The translations under genes and the position numbers were made by a program. This document shows, piece by piece, positions 17,324 to 25,703 of a stretch of 34,000 nt of DNA. Where the stretch lies: contig JAAYLV010000135.1 in NCBI GenBank assembly GCA_012521755.1, forward strand, positions 1 through 34,000, in the 5' to 3' direction. Under the pieces are notes generated by a model. The model saw only the letters and a program-made list of their open reading frames with translations, ran no database searches and was not told the origin of the DNA. The stretch's first letter is position 1. Every line of letters begins with the position of its first letter. Source of the DNA: Bacillota bacterium (lineage in GTDB: Bacteria > Bacillota > Limnochordia > JAAZLZ01).

Positions 17324-18985
17324 TTGGCGGACAGAAGCAGGGTGAAATTATTAGTACTGATTTGTCTAATCCTGATTATGGCCCAACCGGCCGCAGCGGC
17401 GACTATTGAGATCAAGGACATAGTCATTGAGGGCAGCGCCCACGTGGCCGAGGAGGTCATCCGGGGAGCCATCACCCAGACCCAGGTCGGGGGGACATTC
17501 AGCGAAGAAGCCGTCAAAGCCGATCTGCAAGGGATCGCTGACCTTGGCTTTTTCCAGGATGTGGGCGCCCGCTTGAACGAAGTGCCTGGTGGAGTCCAGG
17601 TCGTCTTCCGGGTGGCCGAAAACCCCGTCATCCGGGATGTGGTGGTTGAAGGGAGCACCATCCTGTCATCGGGAGAGGTGGCCAGGTACTTAGGCGTCGA
17701 ACCGGGCCAGGTCCTCAACGTCCTGTCCCTCACGGAGGGACTGAAGGGGATGGCCGACCAGATCTTCAACGAACACGGAGTGGCCCTGCGGCCGGCGGAC
17801 TTGGAGATAATGGAAGACGGGGCCATTAAGCTGAAGGTAGTCGAGACCAGGATCGCGGCCATTGAGATCGCCGGCAACGAAAAGACGAAAGATGAGGTCA
17901 TCCGCCGGGAGCTCAGGATCAAGCCCGGAGACATCCTGGAGATGAGCAAGGTCTACGAAAGCTTGAGGCGGGTCCTCATGCTGGGCTATTTCGACGAGGT
18001 CAAACCCCGGTTTTCTGATGGACCCGATCCGGACCAGACGGTCCTCACCGTGCAGGTGACGGAGCGCAAGACAGGCAGCGCCCACTTTGGCGCCGGCTAC
18101 AGCTCCGTCGACGGCTTCATCGGGTACATTGAAGTTGCCGATAAGAACTTCCTGGGGAAGGGCCAAGAGGTGAACATTCGCTGGGAGTTCGGCCAGAACA
18201 AGAACACTTATGATTTGGGCTTCTACGAGCCCCACCTGGACGCCAAAGGCACATCCTTCGGCTTCAATCTCTACAACCGGGCGTACAAGCGCATTACTCT
18301 GGACGAGTGGGACTACACCGACCGGCGCACCGGCGGCAGCCTCACCTTGGGCCGCCCCATGGGCGATTACACCCGGGGGTTGGTGAAGTTTAAGCTGGAG
18401 AACACCAAGCTGGAATACCAAAGCGGAAGCCCGTATGATGACGATGAAAGCAGCCTGCGCAGCGTGACCTTGTCCGCCTTGACCAACACTACCGACCATC
18501 CCTTCTATCCCAGCAAAGGCTTCAAGAGCCGCCTGTCGGCGGAAATTGCCGGCAAGGTGCTGGGCGGCGATGAGGAGTTCATCAAATACGAGGGCGACTT
18601 TGCCAAGTACCTGGGGCTGTCGGAAAAGCACACCTTGGCCTTGCGGGTCAGCACCGGCACCAGCACCGGCGAGCTGCCCAAGCATGAGTATTTCTGGGTC
18701 GGCGGCGCCGATACGGTCCGTGGCTACAAGTACGGTGAAAGCCGGGGCGACAAGATGCTGGTCATCAACGGGGAGTACCGGTTCCGGCTGGTGGATGCGG
18801 TCCAAGGGGTCCTGTTCATGGACTTCGGCAATGCTTGGGAGGATGAAGCCATGGACCTGGGCGACTTGATGCGGGGCTACGGGGCCGGGATTAGGCTGGA
18901 CACCCCCCTGGGGATCATCCGCATCGACTACGGCATAGGTGAAGACGGCGGACAGACTTATTTCAGCTTTGGCCAATCCTTCTAG
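17324..18985 (+). CDS. bamA: BamA/Omp85-family outer membrane assembly protein
   Basis: Signal peptide; about three POTRA-like segments; FWVGGADTVRGYKYGES motif; GIIRIDYGIG...YFSFGQSF C-terminal beta-signal ending in F. Confidence 0.95.
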   Translation: MADRSRVKLLVLICLILIMAQPAAAATIEIKDIVIEGSAHVAEEVIRGAITQTQVGGTFSEEAVKADLQGIADLGFFQDVGARLNEVPGGVQVVFRVAENPVIRDVVVEGSTILSSGEVARYLGVEPGQVLNVLSLTEGLKGMADQIFNEHGVALRPADLEIMEDGAIKLKVVETRIAAIEIAGNEKTKDEVIRRELRIKPGDILEMSKVYESLRRVLMLGYFDEVKPRFSDGPDPDQTVLTVQVTERKTGSAHFGAGYSSVDGFIGYIEVADKNFLGKGQEVNIRWEFGQNKNTYDLGFYEPHLDAKGTSFGFNLYNRAYKRITLDEWDYTDRRTGGSLTLGRPMGDYTRGLVKFKLENTKLEYQSGSPYDDDESSLRSVTLSALTNTTDHPFYPSKGFKSRLSAEIAGKVLGGDEEFIKYEGDFAKYLGLSEKHTLALRVSTGTSTGELPKHEYFWVGGADTVRGYKYGESRGDKMLVINGEYRFRLVDAVQGVLFMDFGNAWEDEAMDLGDLMRGYGAGIRLDTPLGIIRIDYGIGEDGGQTYFSFGQSF

Positions 18986-19051
18986 GGGTTTGGAAAAAAG
19001 GATTGTTCCCCCCAATTTGTGAGGGAGACAGTCCAGGAAAGGATGAATTGC

Positions 19052-19477
19052 ATGCGGATAGACAAAAGGTTGCTGGGTTTGGTGGTCTTGACGACGGTGC
19101 TCCTCGCTGCAGCCGCTAGCAGCTGGGGCAAGGGAGCAGTAGATGTGGGCTACGTCAACTCCCAGGTCTTGCTGGACCAGTACGTCATCCCAACGGTCGA
19201 GCCCATTTTGACCCAAGAGCGAGAGCAGCTCCAAGCGCAGTTTGATGAAGCCACCGATGAACTGGAAATCGAAGAGAAGCGCAGAGTCTTCGATGAGTAC
19301 CAGGCCAAGCTGGACATGCGGCGCCAGGCCCTGGTGGAGGAGGCCCTAGGCCGGGTGCGCGCGGCCATTCAGGAAGTGGCGGTGGCCGAAGGGGTGGACA
19401 TGGTCCTCGATTACCAGGTGGTCCTCTACGGAGGACGGGATTTGACGGAGCAAGTCCTAGCGAAGCTCGGTTTGTAG
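19052..19477 (+). CDS. skp: OmpH/Skp-family periplasmic chaperone (copy 1)
   Basis: Signal peptide; VGYVNSQVLLDQY; coiled-coil middle; VAEGVDMVLDYQVVLYGGRDLTEQVLAKLGL. Start 19043 or 19052. Confidence 0.88.
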   Translation: MRIDKRLLGLVVLTTVLLAAAASSWGKGAVDVGYVNSQVLLDQYVIPTVEPILTQEREQLQAQFDEATDELEIEEKRRVFDEYQAKLDMRRQALVEEALGRVRAAIQEVAVAEGVDMVLDYQVVLYGGRDLTEQVLAKLGL

Positions 19478-19505
19478 CCGACGCTTTTCACTCAAGGAAA
19501 ACGCG

Positions 19506-19560
19506 GGGCGGTCGCGGCAGGGAGCTCTCCTCCCTCCCCTGACCGCCCTCTTCCTTTCTC
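19506..19560 (+). terminator. Intrinsic terminator after skp copy 1
   Basis: GGGCGGTC (19506-19513) / GACCGCCC (19541-19548) with inner AGGGAG/CTCCCT, followed by TCTTCCTTTCTC. Confidence 0.65.
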
Positions 19561-19638
19561 ATCCACCAAACCCGTCAAACAGGGCGTGGGATCATCAAGA
19601 ATCCCCCGGAGCTGGGCATAATACCGATCCGAGGGGGA

Positions 19639-20058
19639 ATGGACATGAACTTGCGCGGAAGCTTCATCCTGGCGGCCTTTCTCTTGGGGGCCCTCTTGGG
19701 ACTTTGGCAGGGTGCAAAGGTCCAGGTGGGGGTGGTGGACCTGGACCGGATCATGACGGAAAGCCCCCGGGCCCTGGCGGCGGACCGGGAGCTTGCGGCC
19801 AAGTACGAGGAGATTTCCCAAAGGATCGAGGAGGAGCTGGCCGTCCTTAGCGGTGATGAGCGGGCGGCGCGGGAGTCGGAAGCCTTCGGTGAATACTTGC
19901 AGCTGAAGATGGACCTGGAGGGGCTCCTGACCCAGGCCATCGATCAGGCCATCGACGAAGTCAAGCGCAAACGGGGCATCCAGGTGGTTGTCCACCGGGA
20001 TGCGGTGAAGCTTGGCGGAGTGGACATCACCGACGATGTGATCCGCTTCCTGGAATAG
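19639..20058 (+). CDS. OmpH/Skp-family periplasmic chaperone (copy 2)
   Basis: VQVGVVDLDRIMTESPRALAADREL; coiled coil; KRGIQVVVHRDAVKLGGVDITDDVIRFLE. Confidence 0.85.
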   Translation: MDMNLRGSFILAAFLLGALLGLWQGAKVQVGVVDLDRIMTESPRALAADRELAAKYEEISQRIEEELAVLSGDERAARESEAFGEYLQLKMDLEGLLTQAIDQAIDEVKRKRGIQVVVHRDAVKLGGVDITDDVIRFLE

Positions 20059-20160
20059 CTGGAAAAAGTTGCCCCCACTTTGCGGAGAGGAAAAGATGAA
20101 CAGGCCGTAGAATGTACTCGGGGAATTCCATAGTTGCCTAGAACATGGGAGGAATGACAA

Positions 20161-20793
20161 ATGCGGGGGAAAAAGTCCCGAGTGGCATTGTTTGTTTCCA
20201 TCGGCCTGCTTCTTCTTTGCGGGGCTGGCCTGGCTAAAGGGGTAATGGGAGGGACAGGCCTTTTCAACATCCCGTCGGCGGATGTGGTCGGGAGCGGAGG
20301 GCTCACCCTGGGCTTTCGCCAGTGGGGAGGGGATGGGGTCGCCACCCTGAATTACGGCTTTCTGGACAACTTGGAGGTAGGGGCATCCACCCTCAATCCC
20401 CAGAGGGGCGAAACGGAGCTTCTCGGCCATGTGAAGCTGCAGCTGGCTCCGGAAGACCGGGATATGCCGGCCTTGGCCGTTGGCCTGCAGGGCGACTCCT
20501 ATTACGTTGCCGCCAGCAAAGAGCTGTACCATGGCCTGCGGGGCCACGTAGGCCTGGGCTCCGGCCGGTTTGACGGCCTTTTCCTGGGGGCCAGCGTCGT
20601 CCTCAATCCGGTGAGCATCACAACCGACAAGAGCTCCTGGTCCCTGCCGGTGACGACTCTGCTGGCCGAATACGATGGCCAGCATCCCAACGTGGGCCTC
20701 AAGCTGGGATTCACTCCCGAGTTGGAGGTCAGCGTCGCGGCCAAAGACTTGAAAGAGCTGAATCTAGGGGTGGGCTTCACCACCAGGTTCTAA
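20161..20793 (+). CDS. Predicted small outer membrane beta-barrel, YjbH-like
   Basis: Signal peptide; GGTGLFNIPSADVVGSGGLTLGFRQ; alternating strands; C-terminal LGVGFTTRF. Confidence 0.55.
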   Translation: MRGKKSRVALFVSIGLLLLCGAGLAKGVMGGTGLFNIPSADVVGSGGLTLGFRQWGGDGVATLNYGFLDNLEVGASTLNPQRGETELLGHVKLQLAPEDRDMPALAVGLQGDSYYVAASKELYHGLRGHVGLGSGRFDGLFLGASVVLNPVSITTDKSSWSLPVTTLLAEYDGQHPNVGLKLGFTPELEVSVAAKDLKELNLGVGFTTRF

Positions 20794-20815
20794 GGGGACC
20801 AAAGGAGGGTTTCCT

Positions 20816-21664
20816 TTGTCAAGACGACTGATCGCATGCTTGATGGTGCTGGTCTTGTCCATGTCTGCAAGGGCCTGCGTCGGCAGCCGCCCCTGGGGTA
20901 TGGGCGGGGCCTTCGTGGCCGTGGCCGATGACGGCGCCGCCGTCTACTGGAACCCCGCGGGCCTCATCCAGCTTCAGGACAAGGAGGTCCAATTCACTGC
21001 GACGTTGGTTGAAGAAGGGGGCTTTCGCTACCGGTACTTCTTGGCCTACACCGAACCTGATACGGGCCTGGGGGCCGGTGGCATCAGTTGGATTCAATCC
21101 CGAACGCCCCTCGGTGCAGTCGACACCGACGGTCACGCCTTTACTTACTCCTACGCCCGGGAGCTGGCTGACGACTTCGCCTTAGGCGTCAACGTCCGCT
21201 ATGAGCGGCGGCGGAAGGACACTAAAGACAGGCCTAAAGCATCCGGCTACTCCGTGGACATAGGGGCTTTGTTTGCCGTCGGCCCCCGGCTGCAGGCAGG
21301 CCTCCTCCTCCAGGACGTCTTCGCCACCGATATCGAGTGGAAGGACGGCGACCGGGTGGAGCAGGGGGTCAACTTCAGGCCGGGCCTTGCCTGGCGGCCT
21401 GCGGACAACCTCCTCCTGGCCGTCGACCTGTACAACACATCCAAACTCTTTGATGAAGGCAGCAGCCTCCGGCTGGGGGGCGAGCTGACCGCGGGCGATC
21501 TTAAGCTCAGGGCGGGGGCCGACCGCCAATTCGAGGTGGGCACCGTCTGGACCGCGGGGATCGGCTACGGGAATGGCCCCTGGCAGGTGGACTACGCGAT
21601 TCTCACCGGGGTCGATGAGTGGCAGGTGGATGTGCAGCAGGTGGGCCTGACCTATCGTTTTTAG
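20816..21664 (+). CDS. Predicted outer membrane barrel, PorV/UPF0164/FadL-like
   Basis: GSRPWGMGGAFVAVADDGAAVYWNPAGLIQLQ signature; C-terminal VGLTYRF. Confidence 0.75.
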   Translation: MSRRLIACLMVLVLSMSARACVGSRPWGMGGAFVAVADDGAAVYWNPAGLIQLQDKEVQFTATLVEEGGFRYRYFLAYTEPDTGLGAGGISWIQSRTPLGAVDTDGHAFTYSYARELADDFALGVNVRYERRRKDTKDRPKASGYSVDIGALFAVGPRLQAGLLLQDVFATDIEWKDGDRVEQGVNFRPGLAWRPADNLLLAVDLYNTSKLFDEGSSLRLGGELTAGDLKLRAGADRQFEVGTVWTAGIGYGNGPWQVDYAILTGVDEWQVDVQQVGLTYRF

Positions 21665-21680
21665 TTGGAGCTGATCAGTC

Positions 21681-22751
21681 TTGCAAAAGATCGGGGGCCT
21701 GCTCGATGGCTATTGCCTGAGGGAATTCATCGGTCCCTTCATGGCCTGCATCGGAGGCTTTACCATCATCCTCGTCAGCGGGCTGCTTTTTGAGCTGACG
21801 GATCTGATCCTGATAAGGCGGGTCCCAGCCGCGGCGGTCTTTCGAATGCTGTTTTATAAGCTGCCGGGGATCGTGGTCCTGGCCCTTCCCGTCGGCGTCC
21901 TCTTCGGCACCCTCTTAGCTTTAGGCCGCCTGGTGAAGGACGGGGAGCTCACCGTCATCCGGGCTTTGGGCCGGAGCTTCCCCCGGATCGCCGCGCCCTT
22001 TCTCCTCGCGGGGCTCTTGGTGAGCCTCATCGTCTTTTGGGCCAATGAATCAATCGTACCCAGGTCCAATCACGCCTATGAGAATCTGGTGCGCCGCTAC
22101 ATCCTCCAGGAAGTAACGCCTTTGATCAGGGAGCAGGTCTTCTTCAAAGGGGCCGATGGCTGTTTTTACTATATCGAAGAGGTGGACGCGGGTTTTCTGC
22201 GGGGGATCTTCATCTACGATCCCACCCCGCCCGCGCGCCTCGTCACCGCGCGGGAAGGATCCATCGGGGAAGGATATTGGCAGCTAGTCGACGGGGTCTT
22301 GCGGGAGCTGGACGATGAAGGCTTCGTCGCGATGGAAATCGGCTTTGCCCGTCTGAATTTCCCCGTCCCGGAACGCATTGATGCCCATCTTACCCAGCAG
22401 AAATCTACCGACGAGATGAACCGGCGGGAGCTGGGGAAGCACATCCAGCTCTTTGCGGGAAGCGGGGTCAACCTCACCCCCGTCCTGGTCGACTATCACC
22501 TCAAGCTCGCCCTGCCCCTGGCCAGCCTCATCTTCGCCCTCCTGGCGGCTCCCCTCGGCACCTGGTCTTCGGGACGGTTCTTCGGCATCACCGCCAGCCT
22601 CATCGTCGTCTTCGCCTACTACGTGCTGACGGCCCTTTGCCGCTCCTTGGGGATCAACGCCGTCCTCCCGCCCCTGGCCGCGGCGTGGGCGCCGAACGGC
22701 GCTTTGGCGGCCCTGGGGGCCTACCTTCTCTGGCGGGTCGACCGCATCTAG
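21681..22751 (+). CDS. LptF/LptG-family LPS export permease
   Basis: LREFIGPFMACIGGFTIILVSGLLFELTDLI; LALPVGVLFGTLLALGRLVKDGELTVIRALG; C-terminal TM helices. TTG start. Confidence 0.92.
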   Translation: MQKIGGLLDGYCLREFIGPFMACIGGFTIILVSGLLFELTDLILIRRVPAAAVFRMLFYKLPGIVVLALPVGVLFGTLLALGRLVKDGELTVIRALGRSFPRIAAPFLLAGLLVSLIVFWANESIVPRSNHAYENLVRRYILQEVTPLIREQVFFKGADGCFYYIEEVDAGFLRGIFIYDPTPPARLVTAREGSIGEGYWQLVDGVLRELDDEGFVAMEIGFARLNFPVPERIDAHLTQQKSTDEMNRRELGKHIQLFAGSGVNLTPVLVDYHLKLALPLASLIFALLAAPLGTWSSGRFFGITASLIVVFAYYVLTALCRSLGINAVLPPLAAAWAPNGALAALGAYLLWRVDRI

Positions 22752-22813
22752 CCCATGAATTAACAAGAGGTTCGCCCCTGCGAAGAGCCGAACTAACCTG
22801 ACGGTGATTAATA

Positions 22814-24709
22814 ATGGGGCGTCCCCGGGGATATCTGCTGCTTCTTCTTTGTTGCATCTGTCTTGCACAGCCGGTCGATGGTGCTTTGCCGCAGGCTCTA
22901 ACCTTTGCCGAAAGCATCGAATATGATCCTGCCCGGGGAGCGGTCACCGCTCGGGGGCAGGTGGTCCTCAGCTACGCCGACGGCGAGATCCACGCGGATG
23001 AGGCGGTTTACCTTTGGGATGAGGACCTGTTTCTTTTCTCCGGGAATGTGGTCATCATCGGGGACGGAGAGGAGATCACCGCAGCCAAAGCCCAGTACCA
23101 GGGAGGTCAGCTGACCTTGGCCAAGGCCGCGATGGTCCAGGGTGAATTCATCCTCCGGGCGGACCAGGTGACCATCTCCCCCGAGCTCATCCTCGCAGCG
23201 GACGGGTCCCTGACCACCTGCGACCTGCCCACCCCCCACTATGGGCTCTTCGCCGGGGAAGTCCGCATCCATCCGGGGGATAAGATCATCATCAAAGGGG
23301 CCGCCTACCGGGAAGGGACCGTCACCCTCTACTACTGGCCCGTTCTCGTCATCCCCCTCGGGGAGGAATTCAACCTGCCTTTTCCCCAGCTTGGCCGGGG
23401 CCCTGAAGGGCTTTTCCTGAAGACGGCCTTCCCCTACCTGCTGCCATCGGGGGGCTGGGGGACTTTGCACCTCGACTACTTTCAAGGGGAAGGACCAGGT
23501 TTGGGCCTTGCCCACATCTACCAGCGGGACGGGAAAGGACGCGGCGAGGCCCGCTTTTACTGGCAGGACGGCCTCGAGGAGTTTTCTTTAGAGCACAGGT
23601 TTTACCTCCCCGACATGAACCTGGGAGTCGGCCTTGCCTGGGATGGAGCCTGGCAAAGCCACGCCTGGCTGGAGGGGGAGAATGACTTTGGCGCGGTTGC
23701 TTTCCGGCAGGATGAGTTCCTTGAGGTTTTCTTCAACCGCGATGGCCCCTTATATCTACTGGGCCAGGCCTTGTGGCTTCCGGATTCCTTCCAGTACCAG
23801 GCCAGGGCGGAAAGGATCCTCGGGGACCACAGAATCTACCTCGCCGGGGAAAGGATGGCAAACCCTGGTGAAGATGAGACTTGGGAGGTCCTCTCCCGGG
23901 AGCCGGAGCTTGGTTGGTCCTGGTCCTTCCTGGGGGGAGAGATTGGAGCGGCCTTGGGCCGGTATTTGGAGATGCCCTCCGGCAGGCGCGCCTTTCGGCT
24001 GATGGGGGAAGGGCTCCTCTGGGACCGATCCCTGCCCATCGGGGATAGGAGCAGGATCGGCGGGGGAGGACGGATCCGGGCCTCATCCTACAGCACCGGA
24101 GACGGCGCCGTGGTCGGGGAGGGACGGTTGTTCATCGAGCATGCTCCATCTTCCTCGTGGCTTCTGCGGGGCCAGTACAGCCGGCAAGATGTGTGGGGCC
24201 GCTCGCCCTTCGGGTTCGATGCCGAATCCCCGGCGGAGGAGCTGGCGGCCCGCATGGAAGGGGAGGCCCTCGGTCTTTCCTTCAGCCTGGAGACCGGCTA
24301 TGATTTAAGGGGACGGGCCTTTCGGCCGCTGCAGGGGGCCGTCTCCGCCGGCGGAGACTCCTGGTACCTCACTGCCTGGGGAGAGTGGGGGATCCCCTCC
24401 GGGACCCTCCAAGGGGCTGGAGGGCTTCTGGCCGTCGAGTCCCGGGGAATCCTCTTCCAGGGAGGGGCGAGCTACGATTTTGCCACATCCTCCTGGCAGG
24501 AGCTGAACCTGGCGGGAAGCCTGCCCTTGGGGCCGAGTCTCACTGCATCCTTGGTCCTCCATCGGGATCTGGGCTGGGAAGCTGCCTTGAAGTGGCGCCT
24601 CCATTGCCGGACCATCGCTTTGCGCTGTGAACCGGGGGCCATTTGGATTGACTACTCCCTTGGGGAGCCCCAAGACCTCCATCCCTGGGCCATGTGGGAG
24701 GGGGAGTGA
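22814..24709 (+). CDS. lptD: LptD/OstA-like outer membrane LPS assembly protein (short)
   Basis: N-terminal OstA repeat (AESIEYDPARGAVTARGQVVLSYADGEIHADEAVY); LTTCDLPTPHYGLFAGEVRIHPGDKIIIKGAAYREGTVTLYYWPVLVIPL; strand-rich remainder. Confidence 0.85.
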   Translation: MGRPRGYLLLLLCCICLAQPVDGALPQALTFAESIEYDPARGAVTARGQVVLSYADGEIHADEAVYLWDEDLFLFSGNVVIIGDGEEITAAKAQYQGGQLTLAKAAMVQGEFILRADQVTISPELILAADGSLTTCDLPTPHYGLFAGEVRIHPGDKIIIKGAAYREGTVTLYYWPVLVIPLGEEFNLPFPQLGRGPEGLFLKTAFPYLLPSGGWGTLHLDYFQGEGPGLGLAHIYQRDGKGRGEARFYWQDGLEEFSLEHRFYLPDMNLGVGLAWDGAWQSHAWLEGENDFGAVAFRQDEFLEVFFNRDGPLYLLGQALWLPDSFQYQARAERILGDHRIYLAGERMANPGEDETWEVLSREPELGWSWSFLGGEIGAALGRYLEMPSGRRAFRLMGEGLLWDRSLPIGDRSRIGGGGRIRASSYSTGDGAVVGEGRLFIEHAPSSSWLLRGQYSRQDVWGRSPFGFDAESPAEELAARMEGEALGLSFSLETGYDLRGRAFRPLQGAVSAGGDSWYLTAWGEWGIPSGTLQGAGGLLAVESRGILFQGGASYDFATSSWQELNLAGSLPLGPSLTASLVLHRDLGWEAALKWRLHCRTIALRCEPGAIWIDYSLGEPQDLHPWAMWEGE

Positions 24710-24711
24710 TC

Positions 24712-25116
24712 TTGCGCCTTTTGCCTTTGATACTGGTCCTGCTGGCCCTGGGGGGGTGCGCTTTTCCCCAGGAAGAACTCCTTCTATCCTCCTTGCCGGA
24801 GTCCTTTGGCGAAAAGGTGATCATGAGGGGGAGGCTCAAGGGGGATTTGGAGTGGTCAATTGCCGCCGATCGCATCCTTTGGGAGGAGGAGGGAGCCCGT
24901 TTGGTGGACATCTCCGAGGGGACCCTCCACCTAGCAAGCCCCATCTTTTTCCAGGCCGCAGGAGGGATCTGGAAGGAGGGGACCTTGGAGCTGACAGGGG
25001 CTGCGCTGAAGACGGGTGATGTCGGCATAAGGGCGGATAAAGTCATCCTGAGGGAGCATTCTGCGGAGTTTTTCGGGTCGGGGAAGATCGTCTTGGAGGT
25101 GGCCGGTGATGCGTAG
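24712..25116 (+). CDS. LptC-like lipoprotein
   Basis: LVLLALGGC lipobox; LptC-like beta pattern (GEKVIMRGRLKGDLEWSIAADRILWEEEGARLVDISEGTLHL). TTG start. Confidence 0.65.
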   Translation: MRLLPLILVLLALGGCAFPQEELLLSSLPESFGEKVIMRGRLKGDLEWSIAADRILWEEEGARLVDISEGTLHLASPIFFQAAGGIWKEGTLELTGAALKTGDVGIRADKVILREHSAEFFGSGKIVLEVAGDA

Positions 25117-25621
25117 GATTGCAGCTTTCTTGCTTGTTTTCCTCCTGGCCATGCCCGCGCTGGCCGTTGAAATCCAGCTCGAGGGAGAAGCCGACGTCCC
25201 CTGGGGGTCCTTCGATCTGAAAGAGGGGATCTACACCATCAGGCCCCAATCGAAACCGATGACCATCACGGCGGACGACTTGGTGATTACCGCCTGGGAG
25301 CTGGAATACCGGGAGAAGGAGGGCCTTGCCCTGATCCAGGGGGATGTGACCTTGGCGGGGGAAGACTTTTCCGCCAAGGGGGAAAGGCTCCGGGCGGACT
25401 TTGCCCAGGGCGAGTACATCCTGGAAGGGAGCGTCTCTTTGACCGCGGGCGACTTTGAAGCCGCGGCCCAGACCCTCACCTACCGCCCGGGCCTGATCGA
25501 AGTTGCGGGCTTTTGCGAAATCATCCTGCCCGAGGGGAGCTTGCAGGGCCAGCATTTCCAGATTGACCTGGAGACAGGCAGTCTCCTGGGGTTCGGCCCG
25601 GCCCAGCTCACTTTCAAGTAG
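25109..25621 (+). CDS. lptA: LptA/OstA-like periplasmic protein
   Basis: Signal peptide; MTITADDLVITAWELEYREKEGLALIQGDVTLAGEDFSAKGERLRADFAQGEYILEGSVSLTAGDFEAAAQTLTY. Confidence 0.82.
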   Translation: MRRIAAFLLVFLLAMPALAVEIQLEGEADVPWGSFDLKEGIYTIRPQSKPMTITADDLVITAWELEYREKEGLALIQGDVTLAGEDFSAKGERLRADFAQGEYILEGSVSLTAGDFEAAAQTLTYRPGLIEVAGFCEIILPEGSLQGQHFQIDLETGSLLGFGPAQLTFK

Positions 25622-25625
25622 TTGG

Positions 25626-25652
25626 CCCCCCATGCAGGAATTACATGGGGGG
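25626..25652. terminator. Strong hairpin after lptA (terminator-like, no clear T-tract)
   Basis: CCCCCCATG (25626-25634) / CATGGGGGG (25644-25652), perfect 9 bp. Confidence 0.4.
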
Positions 25653-25667
25653 ACGGCATTTCCCCTG

Positions 25668-25676
25668 TGCTATAAT
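25668..25676 (+). promoter_or_regulatory. Extended -10 promoter (TGCTATAAT)
   Basis: TGnTATAAT, 28 nt before the 25704 ATG. Confidence 0.6.
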
Positions 25677-25703
25677 GAAACGCAGGTAGGAGGGGATTTG
25701 CCC

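Noticed and set aside
17690-19234. 514-aa minus-strand ORF opposite bamA (and similar long antisense ORFs at 13625-14527, 27812-28906, 31783-32919)
   Set aside because: Shadow ORFs in GC-rich coding DNA. Translations are low-complexity or His/Gln/Pro-rich with no recognisable domains, while the + strand carries clear conserved proteins.
22769-22793. Short hairpin GTTCG/CGAAC before lptD
   Set aside because: Only about 5 bp, expected by chance.
25503-25703. N-terminal 67 residues of the 762-aa ORF overlapping lptA
   Set aside because: Out of frame over lptA with no membrane-protein character; a good RBS, ATG and TM start at 25704, with a promoter just before.
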